DNA of 64,000 nucleotides, taken from an uncultured Lachnospiraceae bacterium (GTDB lineage: Bacteria; Bacillota; Clostridia; Lachnospirales; Lachnospiraceae). A program made the translations under genes and the position numbers. The notes beneath the pieces are model-generated. The model worked only from the letters and a program-made list of their open reading frames with translations, had not been told where the DNA came from and ran no database searches. This document shows positions 19,958 to 28,178 of the stretch, in pieces. Each line of letters starts with the position of its first letter. The first letter of the stretch is position 1. The stretch is taken from NCBI GenBank assembly GCA_947643615.1, contig CANRWO010000009.1:1-64000 (forward strand), written 5' to 3'.

Positions 19958-20827
19958 ATGAGTAGTGTTGCAATCGTAACAGACAGTAACAGCGGCATCA
20001 CACAGGCCAAGGCCAAAGAGCATGGGATCTATGTCCTGCCTATGCCGTTTATGATCAATGACGAGACTTTTTATGAGGATATTGACCTGACCCAGGAGCA
20101 ATTTTATGAGAAGCTGACAGGTGGCGCCCAGATCGGTACCAGCCAGCCTTCCCCGGAGTCCGTGATGGAATTGTGGGATAAGCTGCTGAAGGAATATGAC
20201 GAGATCGTGCATATCCCCATGAGCAGCGGACTGTCCGGTTCCTGCCAGTCCGCCATGATGCTTGCCCAGGATTATGAGGATAAGGTCCAGGTAGTCAATA
20301 ACCAGAGGATATCCGTCACCCAGCGCCAGTCCTGCCTGGACGCAAAGCTGCTTGCGGCAAAGGGGATGAATGCCAGAGAGATCAAAGATTTCCTGGAGGA
20401 AGACAAGTTCAACAGCAGTATCTATATTATGCTGGATACTTTATATTATCTGAAAAAGGGCGGCAGGATCACACCTGCGGCAGCGGCTATCGGCACTATG
20501 CTGAAGCTGAAGCCGGTGCTCCAGATCCAGGGGGATAAGCTGGACGCCTTTGCGAAAGCGCGCACCGTCAACCAGGGTAAGGCCACCATGATCAACGCCA
20601 TCCGCAACGATATCGAGAAACGGTTCGGCGGCCTTACCGAGGATAAGCATATCTGGCTGCAGATTGCCCATACCCACAATGAAGCGGCAGCGGAAGCTTA
20701 TAAGCAGGAGATTGCGGAACAGTTTCCCGGCTATGATATCCATATGGATCCCCTTTCTCTCAGTGTGGCCTGCCATATCGGCCCCGGCGCCCTGGCATTT
20801 GCCTGCTGCAGGAAGATTGAGGTTTGA
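19958..20827 (+). CDS. DegV family (fatty-acid-binding) protein
   Basis: VAIVTDSNSGITQAKAKEHGIYVLPMPFMINDETF, IPMSSGLSGSCQSA, HIGPGALAFAC. Confidence 0.95.
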   Translation: MSSVAIVTDSNSGITQAKAKEHGIYVLPMPFMINDETFYEDIDLTQEQFYEKLTGGAQIGTSQPSPESVMELWDKLLKEYDEIVHIPMSSGLSGSCQSAMMLAQDYEDKVQVVNNQRISVTQRQSCLDAKLLAAKGMNAREIKDFLEEDKFNSSIYIMLDTLYYLKKGGRITPAAAAIGTMLKLKPVLQIQGDKLDAFAKARTVNQGKATMINAIRNDIEKRFGGLTEDKHIWLQIAHTHNEAAAEAYKQEIAEQFPGYDIHMDPLSLSVACHIGPGALAFACCRKIEV

Positions 20828-20853
20828 GGCAGTTAAATAGTATTTGTTTCTGG

Positions 20854-20885
20854 CCGGAGGCTGTATCCACAGCTTCCGGTTTTTT
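20854..20885 (+). terminator. Rho-independent terminator after degV
   Basis: ccggaggctgt-atcc-acagcttccggttttttata. Confidence 0.9.
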
Positions 20886-20953
20886 ATATTTTAATGACTC
20901 ACATCGCCCCTTTCACCTCCGGCTCCCTGTTTCAGAAAAGTGTGAGTTTGTCC

Positions 20954-20984
20954 TTGACCGTCACCTTAGGTAACCCTTTATAAT
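20954..20984 (+). promoter_or_regulatory. MerR-type promoter (TTGACC-N19-TATAAT) with imperfect dyad in spacer
   Basis: 19-nt spacer containing gtcaccttaggtaac (20960-20974; 12/15 symmetric), upstream of a MerR gene. Confidence 0.75.
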
Positions 20985-21101
20985 GTGAATTGACAGAAAA
21001 CAAGATAAGAACCTTAGGGTTTTTGACGGAATTTTGAAAGGCATATGCTTTTGGGTTCTGTGGCACAAGTAATATACAGGAAGAAAGAAGGAGGTATCTT
21101 C

Positions 21102-22319
21102 ATGGAAGGAAAATTATACACGGCAGGGGAGATTGCCAGGCTGACAGGGGTATCCCTGCGCACCATCCGTTTTTATGACGAAAAGGGATTGCTGAAGCCG
21201 GTGGCCCATTCGGAGGCGGGATACCGGTACTATGACCGGGATTGTGTGAACAGGCTTCAGCGGATCCTGATCCTGAAATATTTAGGCTTTTCCCTGCGCC
21301 AGATAGAAGGGATGGTGCAGGCAGAAGGGATAAACCATACAGAAGGAGACAATGTCAGAGACATGGAAATACAGCTTTCCGAACAGAAGGCCCTTCTGCT
21401 GCAGCGGAAAAACCGGTTGGAGGAGATGGTCTCCACCATTGAGGTTATGGAGAAAAGCGGCGGGGAGGAGAGGTGGAATTACCTTCTGAGGCTGCTGAAT
21501 CTTCTGACAGACGAAGATAAAATTAAACAACAATATGAGACCCCAGATAATCTGGAGAGGAGGATCCGGCTCCATGATTACAGCACCAATCCCCGGGATT
21601 GGATGGAATGGGTGTATGAAAGACTGGGACTGGATGCCGGGGACAGGGTTTTGGAGATTGGGTGCGGGAACGGAAAGCTGTGGTGCAGGAATATCCACAG
21701 GCTGCCGGAGAGACTGCATCTGATCCTCACCGACCGCTCAGAGGGGATGCTGGCACAGGCTCGGGAACGCCTTACCCCCTATGAGAAGCTGATGGAGCGG
21801 AAGGGGATCTGCGTGGAGTATCACGTTATGGACGCGGAGGAGCTGCATCTGCCGGAGAAATGCTATGACAAAATAATTGCCAACCATATGCTTTACCATG
21901 TGAAGCACAGGGAAGAATGCCTGGGTGCGATCCAAACGGCGCTGAAAGATACGGGAATCTTTTATTGCTCAACTATCGGCAACGGCCATATGAAGGAGCT
22001 GCATGAAATCGTGGCTTCTTTTGACAGGCGTATTGAAATGCCCTTTACCAGGCTGACCACAGGGTTCCGGCTGGAAAACGGGGAAGCGCAGCTGAAAAAG
22101 TTCTTCCCCAGAGTGGAATGTGAGCGGCAGGAAAACGCCCTGATCGTGGATGACGCAGCGGTAATTTATGATTATGTGTATTCTTATCCCGGGAACGCTC
22201 CCTGTATCCTGGAGCAGAGAGGAGAGGAATTCCGGCAGCTGTTGGAAGATATGCTGAGACGGGAGGGAGCGGTCTATATCCAAAAGGAAACGGGGATGTT
22301 TATCTGCCGGAAAAGGTAA
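21102..22319 (+). CDS. MerR family regulator fused to class I SAM-dependent methyltransferase
   Basis: N-term KLYTAGEIARLTGVSLRTIRFYDEKGLLKP; C-term DRVLEIGCGNGKLW, LTDRSEGMLAQARERL, YDKIIANHMLYHV. Confidence 0.92.
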   Translation: MEGKLYTAGEIARLTGVSLRTIRFYDEKGLLKPVAHSEAGYRYYDRDCVNRLQRILILKYLGFSLRQIEGMVQAEGINHTEGDNVRDMEIQLSEQKALLLQRKNRLEEMVSTIEVMEKSGGEERWNYLLRLLNLLTDEDKIKQQYETPDNLERRIRLHDYSTNPRDWMEWVYERLGLDAGDRVLEIGCGNGKLWCRNIHRLPERLHLILTDRSEGMLAQARERLTPYEKLMERKGICVEYHVMDAEELHLPEKCYDKIIANHMLYHVKHREECLGAIQTALKDTGIFYCSTIGNGHMKELHEIVASFDRRIEMPFTRLTTGFRLENGEAQLKKFFPRVECERQENALIVDDAAVIYDYVYSYPGNAPCILEQRGEEFRQLLEDMLRREGAVYIQKETGMFICRKR

Positions 22320-22434
22320 AAGCGGGCATCACAGGCAAAGTGGGAGCGGGCAGCACCAGGCAGCACCGGACAGGGACTTTGCCCTGAAGCCGGAAGGGTT
22401 TAATTTATTTTACAGGAAACTGCGTCTGGCTGGG

Positions 22435-22476
22435 GAAGAATGCTTCGCATTCTTCGAAGCGCCGCAAGCGGCGCTT
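22435..22476. repeat. Twin perfect hairpins (palindromic element)
   Basis: gaagaatgc-ttc-gcattcttc and aagcgccg-caag-cggcgctt in tandem. Confidence 0.85.
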
Positions 22477-22498
22477 TAGTACAGGAGGGGAACTACAG

Positions 22499-23332
22499 AT
22501 GATTGATATGGATGATATGTCCTGCAAAACCGTAATCCAGGAACAGTATAAAAATACAGATAACCTTAAGGTGAGAAAAAGCTTACACGAAAAATACAGT
22601 GTGAATAAAGTGGGATTCCAGAGGTGGATGTTTGACCAGTATCCCTTTCGCAGAAAGATGAAAATCCTGGAATTGGGAAGCGGAACAGGAGAATTGTGGA
22701 ATTATTATTTTGAAAATGACGTTCTCCGGAGTTATAATATGGATATTATATTATCGGATTTTTCCGACGGAATGACAGATTACTTACAGCATCTTTTCCA
22801 GGGCAGGGGAATATCCGTCAGAAAGGCTGACATACAACATATACCCTTTGGCAACGGTACCTTTGACCTTATTATAGCAAATTCCATGCTATATCATGTG
22901 AAGGATATTGACCTGGCGATTTCCGAAGTAAGACGGGTTTTGAAAAAAGACGGCCTGTTCTGCTGCTCCACGTTCGGGATAAACGGAATGACGCAGTATC
23001 TTTATCATGCACTGGATGAACTTGGCATTCCCTGCGACCATAAATCCAATATTTCCTTTACATTACAGAACGGGGCACGGACGCTCAGAAAGCAGTTCGC
23101 AAAGGTGGATCGGCGTGATTACACGGACGCTTTAGAGATAGACAACGTGGAGGATTATCTGGAGTATATCTATTCCATGGCTTCCATGCAGGGGCTTGAC
23201 CGGGGAAAATACGGCGTTTTGCTGGATTACTTCAATTCACGGAAGGTAAACGGATACCTGCACATACCCAAAGAATACGGAATGTTTGTGGCAGGTGACG
23301 GCGGATTTGACGGATGCCGGCGGGTACGCTGA
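22499..23332 (+). CDS. Class I SAM-dependent methyltransferase, homologous to the MerR-fused domain
   Basis: MKILELGSGTGELW, LSDFSDGMTDYL, FDLIIANSMLYHVKDI; alignable along its length with 21102-22319 C-terminus; RBS aggagggg. Confidence 0.9.
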   Translation: MIDMDDMSCKTVIQEQYKNTDNLKVRKSLHEKYSVNKVGFQRWMFDQYPFRRKMKILELGSGTGELWNYYFENDVLRSYNMDIILSDFSDGMTDYLQHLFQGRGISVRKADIQHIPFGNGTFDLIIANSMLYHVKDIDLAISEVRRVLKKDGLFCCSTFGINGMTQYLYHALDELGIPCDHKSNISFTLQNGARTLRKQFAKVDRRDYTDALEIDNVEDYLEYIYSMASMQGLDRGKYGVLLDYFNSRKVNGYLHIPKEYGMFVAGDGGFDGCRRVR

Positions 23333-23369
23333 ACTTAGGTGCAAAATATAGTGTGGAAATGAGGATTTT

Positions 23370-24737
23370 ATGAACTTTTGGCAGGCAATGTCTGGAAATT
23401 TATGGAGTATGACAGTGGATGTAGGCTTCACCCTCTGGATGTCCCATATTCTTTTGGGAAGGATTCCCCGCCATGGAAGGATGCATGTGTTTAAATGTTT
23501 CATGGCTTCGGTTTTTGTGATCGTGTTATTTGCGTTTTTGGGATCTGCCTGTTATGTGGCAGGAGTATTTTACTGGAAATATCAGACAGGCACTTTGCTG
23601 TGGAAATATTTTTCGGTGTTATGTATGGCGCTTTTCCTTCGGTTTCTATACCGGGCGCCCATGAAAGACTGCTGTATCGACATCCTGACCGTGGAGATCC
23701 TGTATTCTTACGGCGATTACCTCTCGCAGCTGTACAGTGTGGGGATCATCTATAATCTCACGGTGCCGGAGGAGCGCCGGCGTTATCTGTTCTGGATCCT
23801 GGTGGTAGTACCGGCCTGCCTGGTTCTTTGCGGTTTTGTGATCCACATGTCCGGCATAGGCAGGATTTACAGACAGTGGATCGGGCAGGAAGATGTACAC
23901 AAAGGAATCCTGCTCCTGCTGTTCTCCTACCCGGCAATATACCGTATGCTGCAGATCATTGTAAACGGCAGGCAGCTGAACGGTTCCCTGCAGTTATTGC
24001 CGCTGGCGCTGCTTTTCATGATCCATGTGTTTCTGCTCTACGCAGGACGGAACTGGCAGCAAAAGCAGGAGATTACGGCGCAGCAGAACAGTCTGAAGCA
24101 GCAGACCATCTATATAGAACAGCTGGAGCAGATCCAGTCCGAACTGCGCAGGTTCCGGCATGATTTCAAAAACATGACGGCAGGAATGTATCTCCAGGCA
24201 AAGGAAGGCGATCCGGCGGCCGTGGAAGCTTTTATACAGAATATGACGGAAGACTTTGACAGGCAGGTGGGCAGCCATGTGCAGCTGGTCAACGAACTGG
24301 GCAATGTTCGCATGATGGAGGTAAAAGGCCTTCTCATGGATAAGATGATCCGGATGAAACGGGAGGGCATCCGTTTTGAACTGGAGGTAATGTTCCCTTT
24401 GGATACCACCCGGATGCGCAGTACCGATCTGTGCCGGTGCCTGGGGATCCTGCTGGATAATGCCGTGGAAGAGGCACAGGGGAAGAAGGATGGCTGGGTG
24501 CGCCTGATGATCAGCAGCCCGGGCGGTGACGTCACCGTCTTTCGGATCACGAACAGCCTGTATTCGGAGCCTGCGCTTCACCTTTTGGGAAAGGATGGCT
24601 ATACCACCAAAGGGGAAGGGCACGGGACAGGCCTGGAAAGCTATCGGAAAATATTGGACCGATATGACTTTATATTTAACCTGACCGCCGTAAGGGACGG
24701 CTGTTTTGTGCAGGAGTTTACGATTCATGAAAGATGA
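23370..24737 (+). CDS. GHKL domain (AgrC-like) sensor histidine kinase
   Basis: Multiple N-terminal TMs; LRRFRHDFKNMTAGM H-box; LGILLDNAVEEA N-box; GHGTGLESYRKIL G-box. Confidence 0.88.
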   Translation: MNFWQAMSGNLWSMTVDVGFTLWMSHILLGRIPRHGRMHVFKCFMASVFVIVLFAFLGSACYVAGVFYWKYQTGTLLWKYFSVLCMALFLRFLYRAPMKDCCIDILTVEILYSYGDYLSQLYSVGIIYNLTVPEERRRYLFWILVVVPACLVLCGFVIHMSGIGRIYRQWIGQEDVHKGILLLLFSYPAIYRMLQIIVNGRQLNGSLQLLPLALLFMIHVFLLYAGRNWQQKQEITAQQNSLKQQTIYIEQLEQIQSELRRFRHDFKNMTAGMYLQAKEGDPAAVEAFIQNMTEDFDRQVGSHVQLVNELGNVRMMEVKGLLMDKMIRMKREGIRFELEVMFPLDTTRMRSTDLCRCLGILLDNAVEEAQGKKDGWVRLMISSPGGDVTVFRITNSLYSEPALHLLGKDGYTTKGEGHGTGLESYRKILDRYDFIFNLTAVRDGCFVQEFTIHER

Positions 24738-25501
24738 CAGGAGGGGTTATGCTGCCGGTTTATATATGTGAAGATGAAGAGCAGATCAGGAACATGGAGC
24801 GTGCCTGGCTGGAAAAGCAGATCCTGATTCAGGGTTATGACATGAAGGTAGTACTTTCTACCGGTAATCCGGAGGAGCTTTTGGAGTGCCTTGACCGAAA
24901 ATCCGGGCAGGGAATCTATTTTCTGGACGTGGAACTCAAAGGTGCTTCCATGAATGGATTTCAGCTGGGAAAGGAGATCCGAAAAAGGGATGGGGGAGGA
25001 TTTCTGATCTATGTCACGGCGTTTCCCGACCTGGCTTTCGAGACCTTCCGCTATCATCTGGAAGCCCTGGACTATATCTGCAAACAAAATCCGGAACGGA
25101 TGTATACAGACCTTTCCCGCTGCCTTGACACCGTTACGGAGCGGATGAGCAAAATGCAAAATCCCCGGCAGGAGTATTTTACCCTGAAAACGCCGGAAAT
25201 GATCCGGCATATTCCTTTGGGCGATATTCTGTATTTTGCCACTTCCAGCCGCACCCACCGCATAGAGCTTCACGCAAAGAATGAACTGTTTGACTTCTCC
25301 GGAAGCATACAGGAGTTGGAAAAGGATCTGGGTGAGGGTTTTATACGGGTACACAGAGCCTATCTGGTCCATGGGGAACAGATTGACTGGATCGATGTGC
25401 ACAACAGGGAACTTGTATTGAAAAACGGGGAGCGCTGCCCCTTCTCCCGGCGCATGCGCCAGGAACTGCTTAAGCGTGGAGCCGTTTGGGCAGTGAAATG
25501 A
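24734..25501 (+). CDS. LytTR family response regulator
   Basis: VYICEDEEQIRNMER receiver, FLDVELKG phospho-acceptor region, C-terminal LytTR (DILYFATSSRTHRIELHAKN...GFIRVHRAYLVH); ATGA overlap with kinase. Confidence 0.92.
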   Translation: MTGGVMLPVYICEDEEQIRNMERAWLEKQILIQGYDMKVVLSTGNPEELLECLDRKSGQGIYFLDVELKGASMNGFQLGKEIRKRDGGGFLIYVTAFPDLAFETFRYHLEALDYICKQNPERMYTDLSRCLDTVTERMSKMQNPRQEYFTLKTPEMIRHIPLGDILYFATSSRTHRIELHAKNELFDFSGSIQELEKDLGEGFIRVHRAYLVHGEQIDWIDVHNRELVLKNGERCPFSRRMRQELLKRGAVWAVK

Positions 25502-25509
25502 CCGTTTGG
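25481..25509 (+). promoter_or_regulatory. LytTR-type direct repeats
   Basis: GCCGTTTGG-N11-ACCGTTTGG directly upstream of a promoter with TATAAT at 25542-25547 and no good -35. Confidence 0.5.
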
Positions 25510-25569
25510 GCATTTGGAACCTTTCCCAAAACGTACCGTGGTATAATCCTTCGCAAAGGACGGTTTTGC

Positions 25570-25749
25570 ATGATATCAGTGGGGACGATCCCATTCCTTT
25601 CCTGTAAGTCCCACAGGGGAAAGACAGACAGCACTGTGCCGGATTTAAAGAAATGCGGCTGGCGGCGCCTGAGAGGAAACTTTTGGAAATGGAAACCCGG
25701 GCAGGCCAGACATGGGGCTGAAAAGGGCGGATCGTACCGGACTTTATGA
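25570..25749 (+). CDS. Possible small ORF (59 aa)
   Basis: MISVGTIPFLSCKSHRGKTDSTVPDLKKCGWRRLRGNFWKWKPGQARHGAEKGGSYRTL; AAAGGA 9 nt upstream of ATG; downstream of 25542 -10. Confidence 0.3.
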   Translation: MISVGTIPFLSCKSHRGKTDSTVPDLKKCGWRRLRGNFWKWKPGQARHGAEKGGSYRTL

Positions 25750-25794
25750 AGGGCATGGCCGGACAGATGCATAAAGGAAAGGTATGGTATTAAA

Positions 25795-26844
25795 ATGACA
25801 GAGACAAAAGAAACCACCAAAAAACAGCTTATTATTTTTCTGCTTGTGGCGTATGGGTTTACTTATGTGATGGGTTTTCTCGCCTGGTACGGAAACTCGG
25901 TCCAGGCAGATCTGAGCGCATTTCCCAGTGCCCAGATGTTTTATCCGGCGGCAGGCGTCATGCTGGCATACCTGCTGACCAGACGGCAGGATGACTTGCT
26001 GCCCAAATGGTTTTACCGGTGTTTTATAGGGGTGACTTTTTGCATGGCCCTTCTTTCAGTCCTGTCCGTAGCCGCACCGGAACAGACCGTGATTCTTTAT
26101 GAAACCCCCGTTTCCCTCTGGGCGGTCCTTACACAATACGTTACCATAATCGGGAGCATACTCTGCCTTATCCCGCTGCTGTTATCAGGTAAGAAAAGAA
26201 GAGGGGCCTATGGCCTCGGCTGGAAAAACTGGAAAACCTCCTGGTTTTGTATTCTGGTTTTTCTCATACTTTATTTCGGGCGCGTCTTTGTCGCCTATGC
26301 CATGGAAGGGCAGCCGGGCATAATGCTGGAAATCTTTAAAAACCCTGCCACATGGGGTTATCTGCTCTTTGTGCCGGTGAATTTCTTTCTGGCATATGCG
26401 GCATTTCTGGGGGAGGAATACGGATGGCGCTATTACCTGCAGCCTCTGCTCCAGAAACGGTTTGGCATGCGGCGCGGCGTTCTGCTTCTGGGCGTGATTT
26501 GGGGACTCTGGCACATTTTTCTGGACTTTTTTTATTACACCACGCCGGATCAGGGACTGATCATGACCGTATCCCAGATCATTACCTGCCTGGGACTGGG
26601 GATTTTCTTTGCCTGGGCATATTTAAAGACCGGCAATATATGGGTCGTGGTGATCATGCATTATTTAAATAATAACCTTACCCTTGTGACAGCTAACAAT
26701 TACTCTGCGGATATTCTGACAAACCAGCAGCTTTCCTGGTCCATGATCCCTTCCGCGCTTCTGCTGAACGGGGTAGTATTCGGGATTTTTCTGCTTTCCA
26801 GGGAATTTCGGAATGACAAACCCAAAGCCCCCGATGCATTTTAA
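25795..26844 (+). CDS. CPBP family intramembrane glutamic endopeptidase
   Basis: Multi-TM; EEYGWRYYLQPLLQ, GVIWGLWHIFLDFFYY and VVIMHYLNNN motifs. Confidence 0.9.
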   Translation: MTETKETTKKQLIIFLLVAYGFTYVMGFLAWYGNSVQADLSAFPSAQMFYPAAGVMLAYLLTRRQDDLLPKWFYRCFIGVTFCMALLSVLSVAAPEQTVILYETPVSLWAVLTQYVTIIGSILCLIPLLLSGKKRRGAYGLGWKNWKTSWFCILVFLILYFGRVFVAYAMEGQPGIMLEIFKNPATWGYLLFVPVNFFLAYAAFLGEEYGWRYYLQPLLQKRFGMRRGVLLLGVIWGLWHIFLDFFYYTTPDQGLIMTVSQIITCLGLGIFFAWAYLKTGNIWVVVIMHYLNNNLTLVTANNYSADILTNQQLSWSMIPSALLLNGVVFGIFLLSREFRNDKPKAPDAF

Positions 26845-26856
26845 TAATTTTACGTA

Positions 26857-26884
26857 TTGACATTTACAGGTTATTGGTTATAAT
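26857..26884 (+). promoter_or_regulatory. Consensus SigA promoter
   Basis: TTGACA-N16-TATAAT. Confidence 0.6.
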
Positions 26885-26907
26885 GATATCAAATTACATT
26901 TTTATTT

Positions 26908-27171
26908 GTGCTACGGGACTTTCTGATGGAACACCGATCGGAGGTGGTAAAGGCAATGGTATTGGATTATACTTTTGAGAGGCAATTAATGCTGGAGAGA
27001 GAAGAGGGCAGAGAAGAAGGTAGGGAAGAGGGCATGGAGCAAGGCTTGAAAGCGCTTATTTCCACTTGTAAGGAGCTGCAAGTATCTTATGACGCCACCT
27101 CTGATAAAGTGAGGGAGAAATTTTCACTGTCGGACGGGGAAGTGGAAAAAAATATGCGGCTTTACTGGTGA
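26908..27171 (+). pseudogene. Truncated C-terminus of Rpn family recombination-promoting nuclease/putative transposase
   Basis: LRDFLMEHRSEVVKAMVLDYTFERQLMLEREEGREEGREEGMEQGLKALISTCKELQVS; resembles the Rpn C-terminal tail, with no nuclease domain upstream. Confidence 0.6.
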
Positions 27172-27212
27172 CAGCCGGTTCCGTTCGGTGGATTTTGAAA
27201 TGAGTTAGAAGT

Positions 27213-27258
27213 AAAAAGGTATGTGCACTTGTTCTTTGGGCAGGCACATGCCTTTTTC
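27213..27258. terminator. Terminator hairpin
   Basis: aaaaaggtatgtgc ... gcacatgcctttttc. Confidence 0.7.
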
Positions 27259-27316
27259 GTCATTGACTGCAGGAACGGTTTTTTCAAACACACTCTGGAT
27301 GTTTCATAATTTCCGT

Positions 27317-27345
27317 TTGCATTGTGTCACAATGTTATGTATAAT
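27317..27345 (+). promoter_or_regulatory. Promoter with operator-like palindrome ahead of GNAT gene
   Basis: TTGCAT-N17-TATAAT with ATTGTG-T-CACAAT at 27321-27333. Confidence 0.5.
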
Positions 27346-27456
27346 TCTATAAAAGTCAGGCACGGGGAAAAGCCTCCGATACGGACTGGAAAAATCTTGC
27401 AAAGCAGTGCTGAAATGAAGGAAAAAATGGAACAATTGAACACAACAGGAAGATCT

Positions 27457-28044
27457 ATGAATACACCACAGCTGGAAACAGAAAGGCTGATACTCAGAAG
27501 ATTCAGGGAAAATGATATTGACGCCCTGTATCTGATACTGAAGGATGAGGCAGTCAATACTTTTTTGCCGTGGTTCCCTTTAAAAAGTATAGAGGAAACA
27601 AGAGCTTTTTTCGATACGAGATATGCGGCGGAATATGCGAAACCTCAGGCTTATGCCTACGCCATCTGCCAGAAAAAGGTCAACAGTCCCATTGGCTACA
27701 TAAAGGTTTCCATGGACGAGGGTTATGACCTGGGATATGGCCTGCGGAAAGAATTCTGGCATCAGGGGATTGTCACGGAAGCCGGGAAAGCTGTTATAGA
27801 ACAGGTCAGGAGAGACGGGATTCCTTTTATTACGGCAACCCATGACATCAACAATCCACGCAGCGGCGGCGTTATGATACAGTTGGGTATGAAATACCGG
27901 TATTCTTATGTAGAGCAGTGGCAGCCGAAAGATTTCCCGGTCACATTCAGAATGTATCAGATGAATTTCTGCCAAAAAGACGACGGTGTTTTTACAAAGT
28001 ATTGGGATAATTCTGCGGTACACTTTGTAGAAACGGATATATAG
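27457..28044 (+). CDS. GNAT family N-acetyltransferase (RimJ/RimL-like)
   Basis: LETERLILRRFRENDIDALY, PIGYIKVS, GYGLRKEFWHQGIVTEAGKAV. Confidence 0.9.
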   Translation: MNTPQLETERLILRRFRENDIDALYLILKDEAVNTFLPWFPLKSIEETRAFFDTRYAAEYAKPQAYAYAICQKKVNSPIGYIKVSMDEGYDLGYGLRKEFWHQGIVTEAGKAVIEQVRRDGIPFITATHDINNPRSGGVMIQLGMKYRYSYVEQWQPKDFPVTFRMYQMNFCQKDDGVFTKYWDNSAVHFVETDI

Positions 28045-28178
28045 TTTCGAAATCCCGAGACTGTAGTGCGCCAAAATGGGCTGTTTTTGCCTGTTTTGTG
28101 TGCATTTGTTAAACTCCCGGACTTTGATGTATGGTGATACAGCTGATTGTATGGGAGTTTGGAAAGGCGGCTGTAGCA

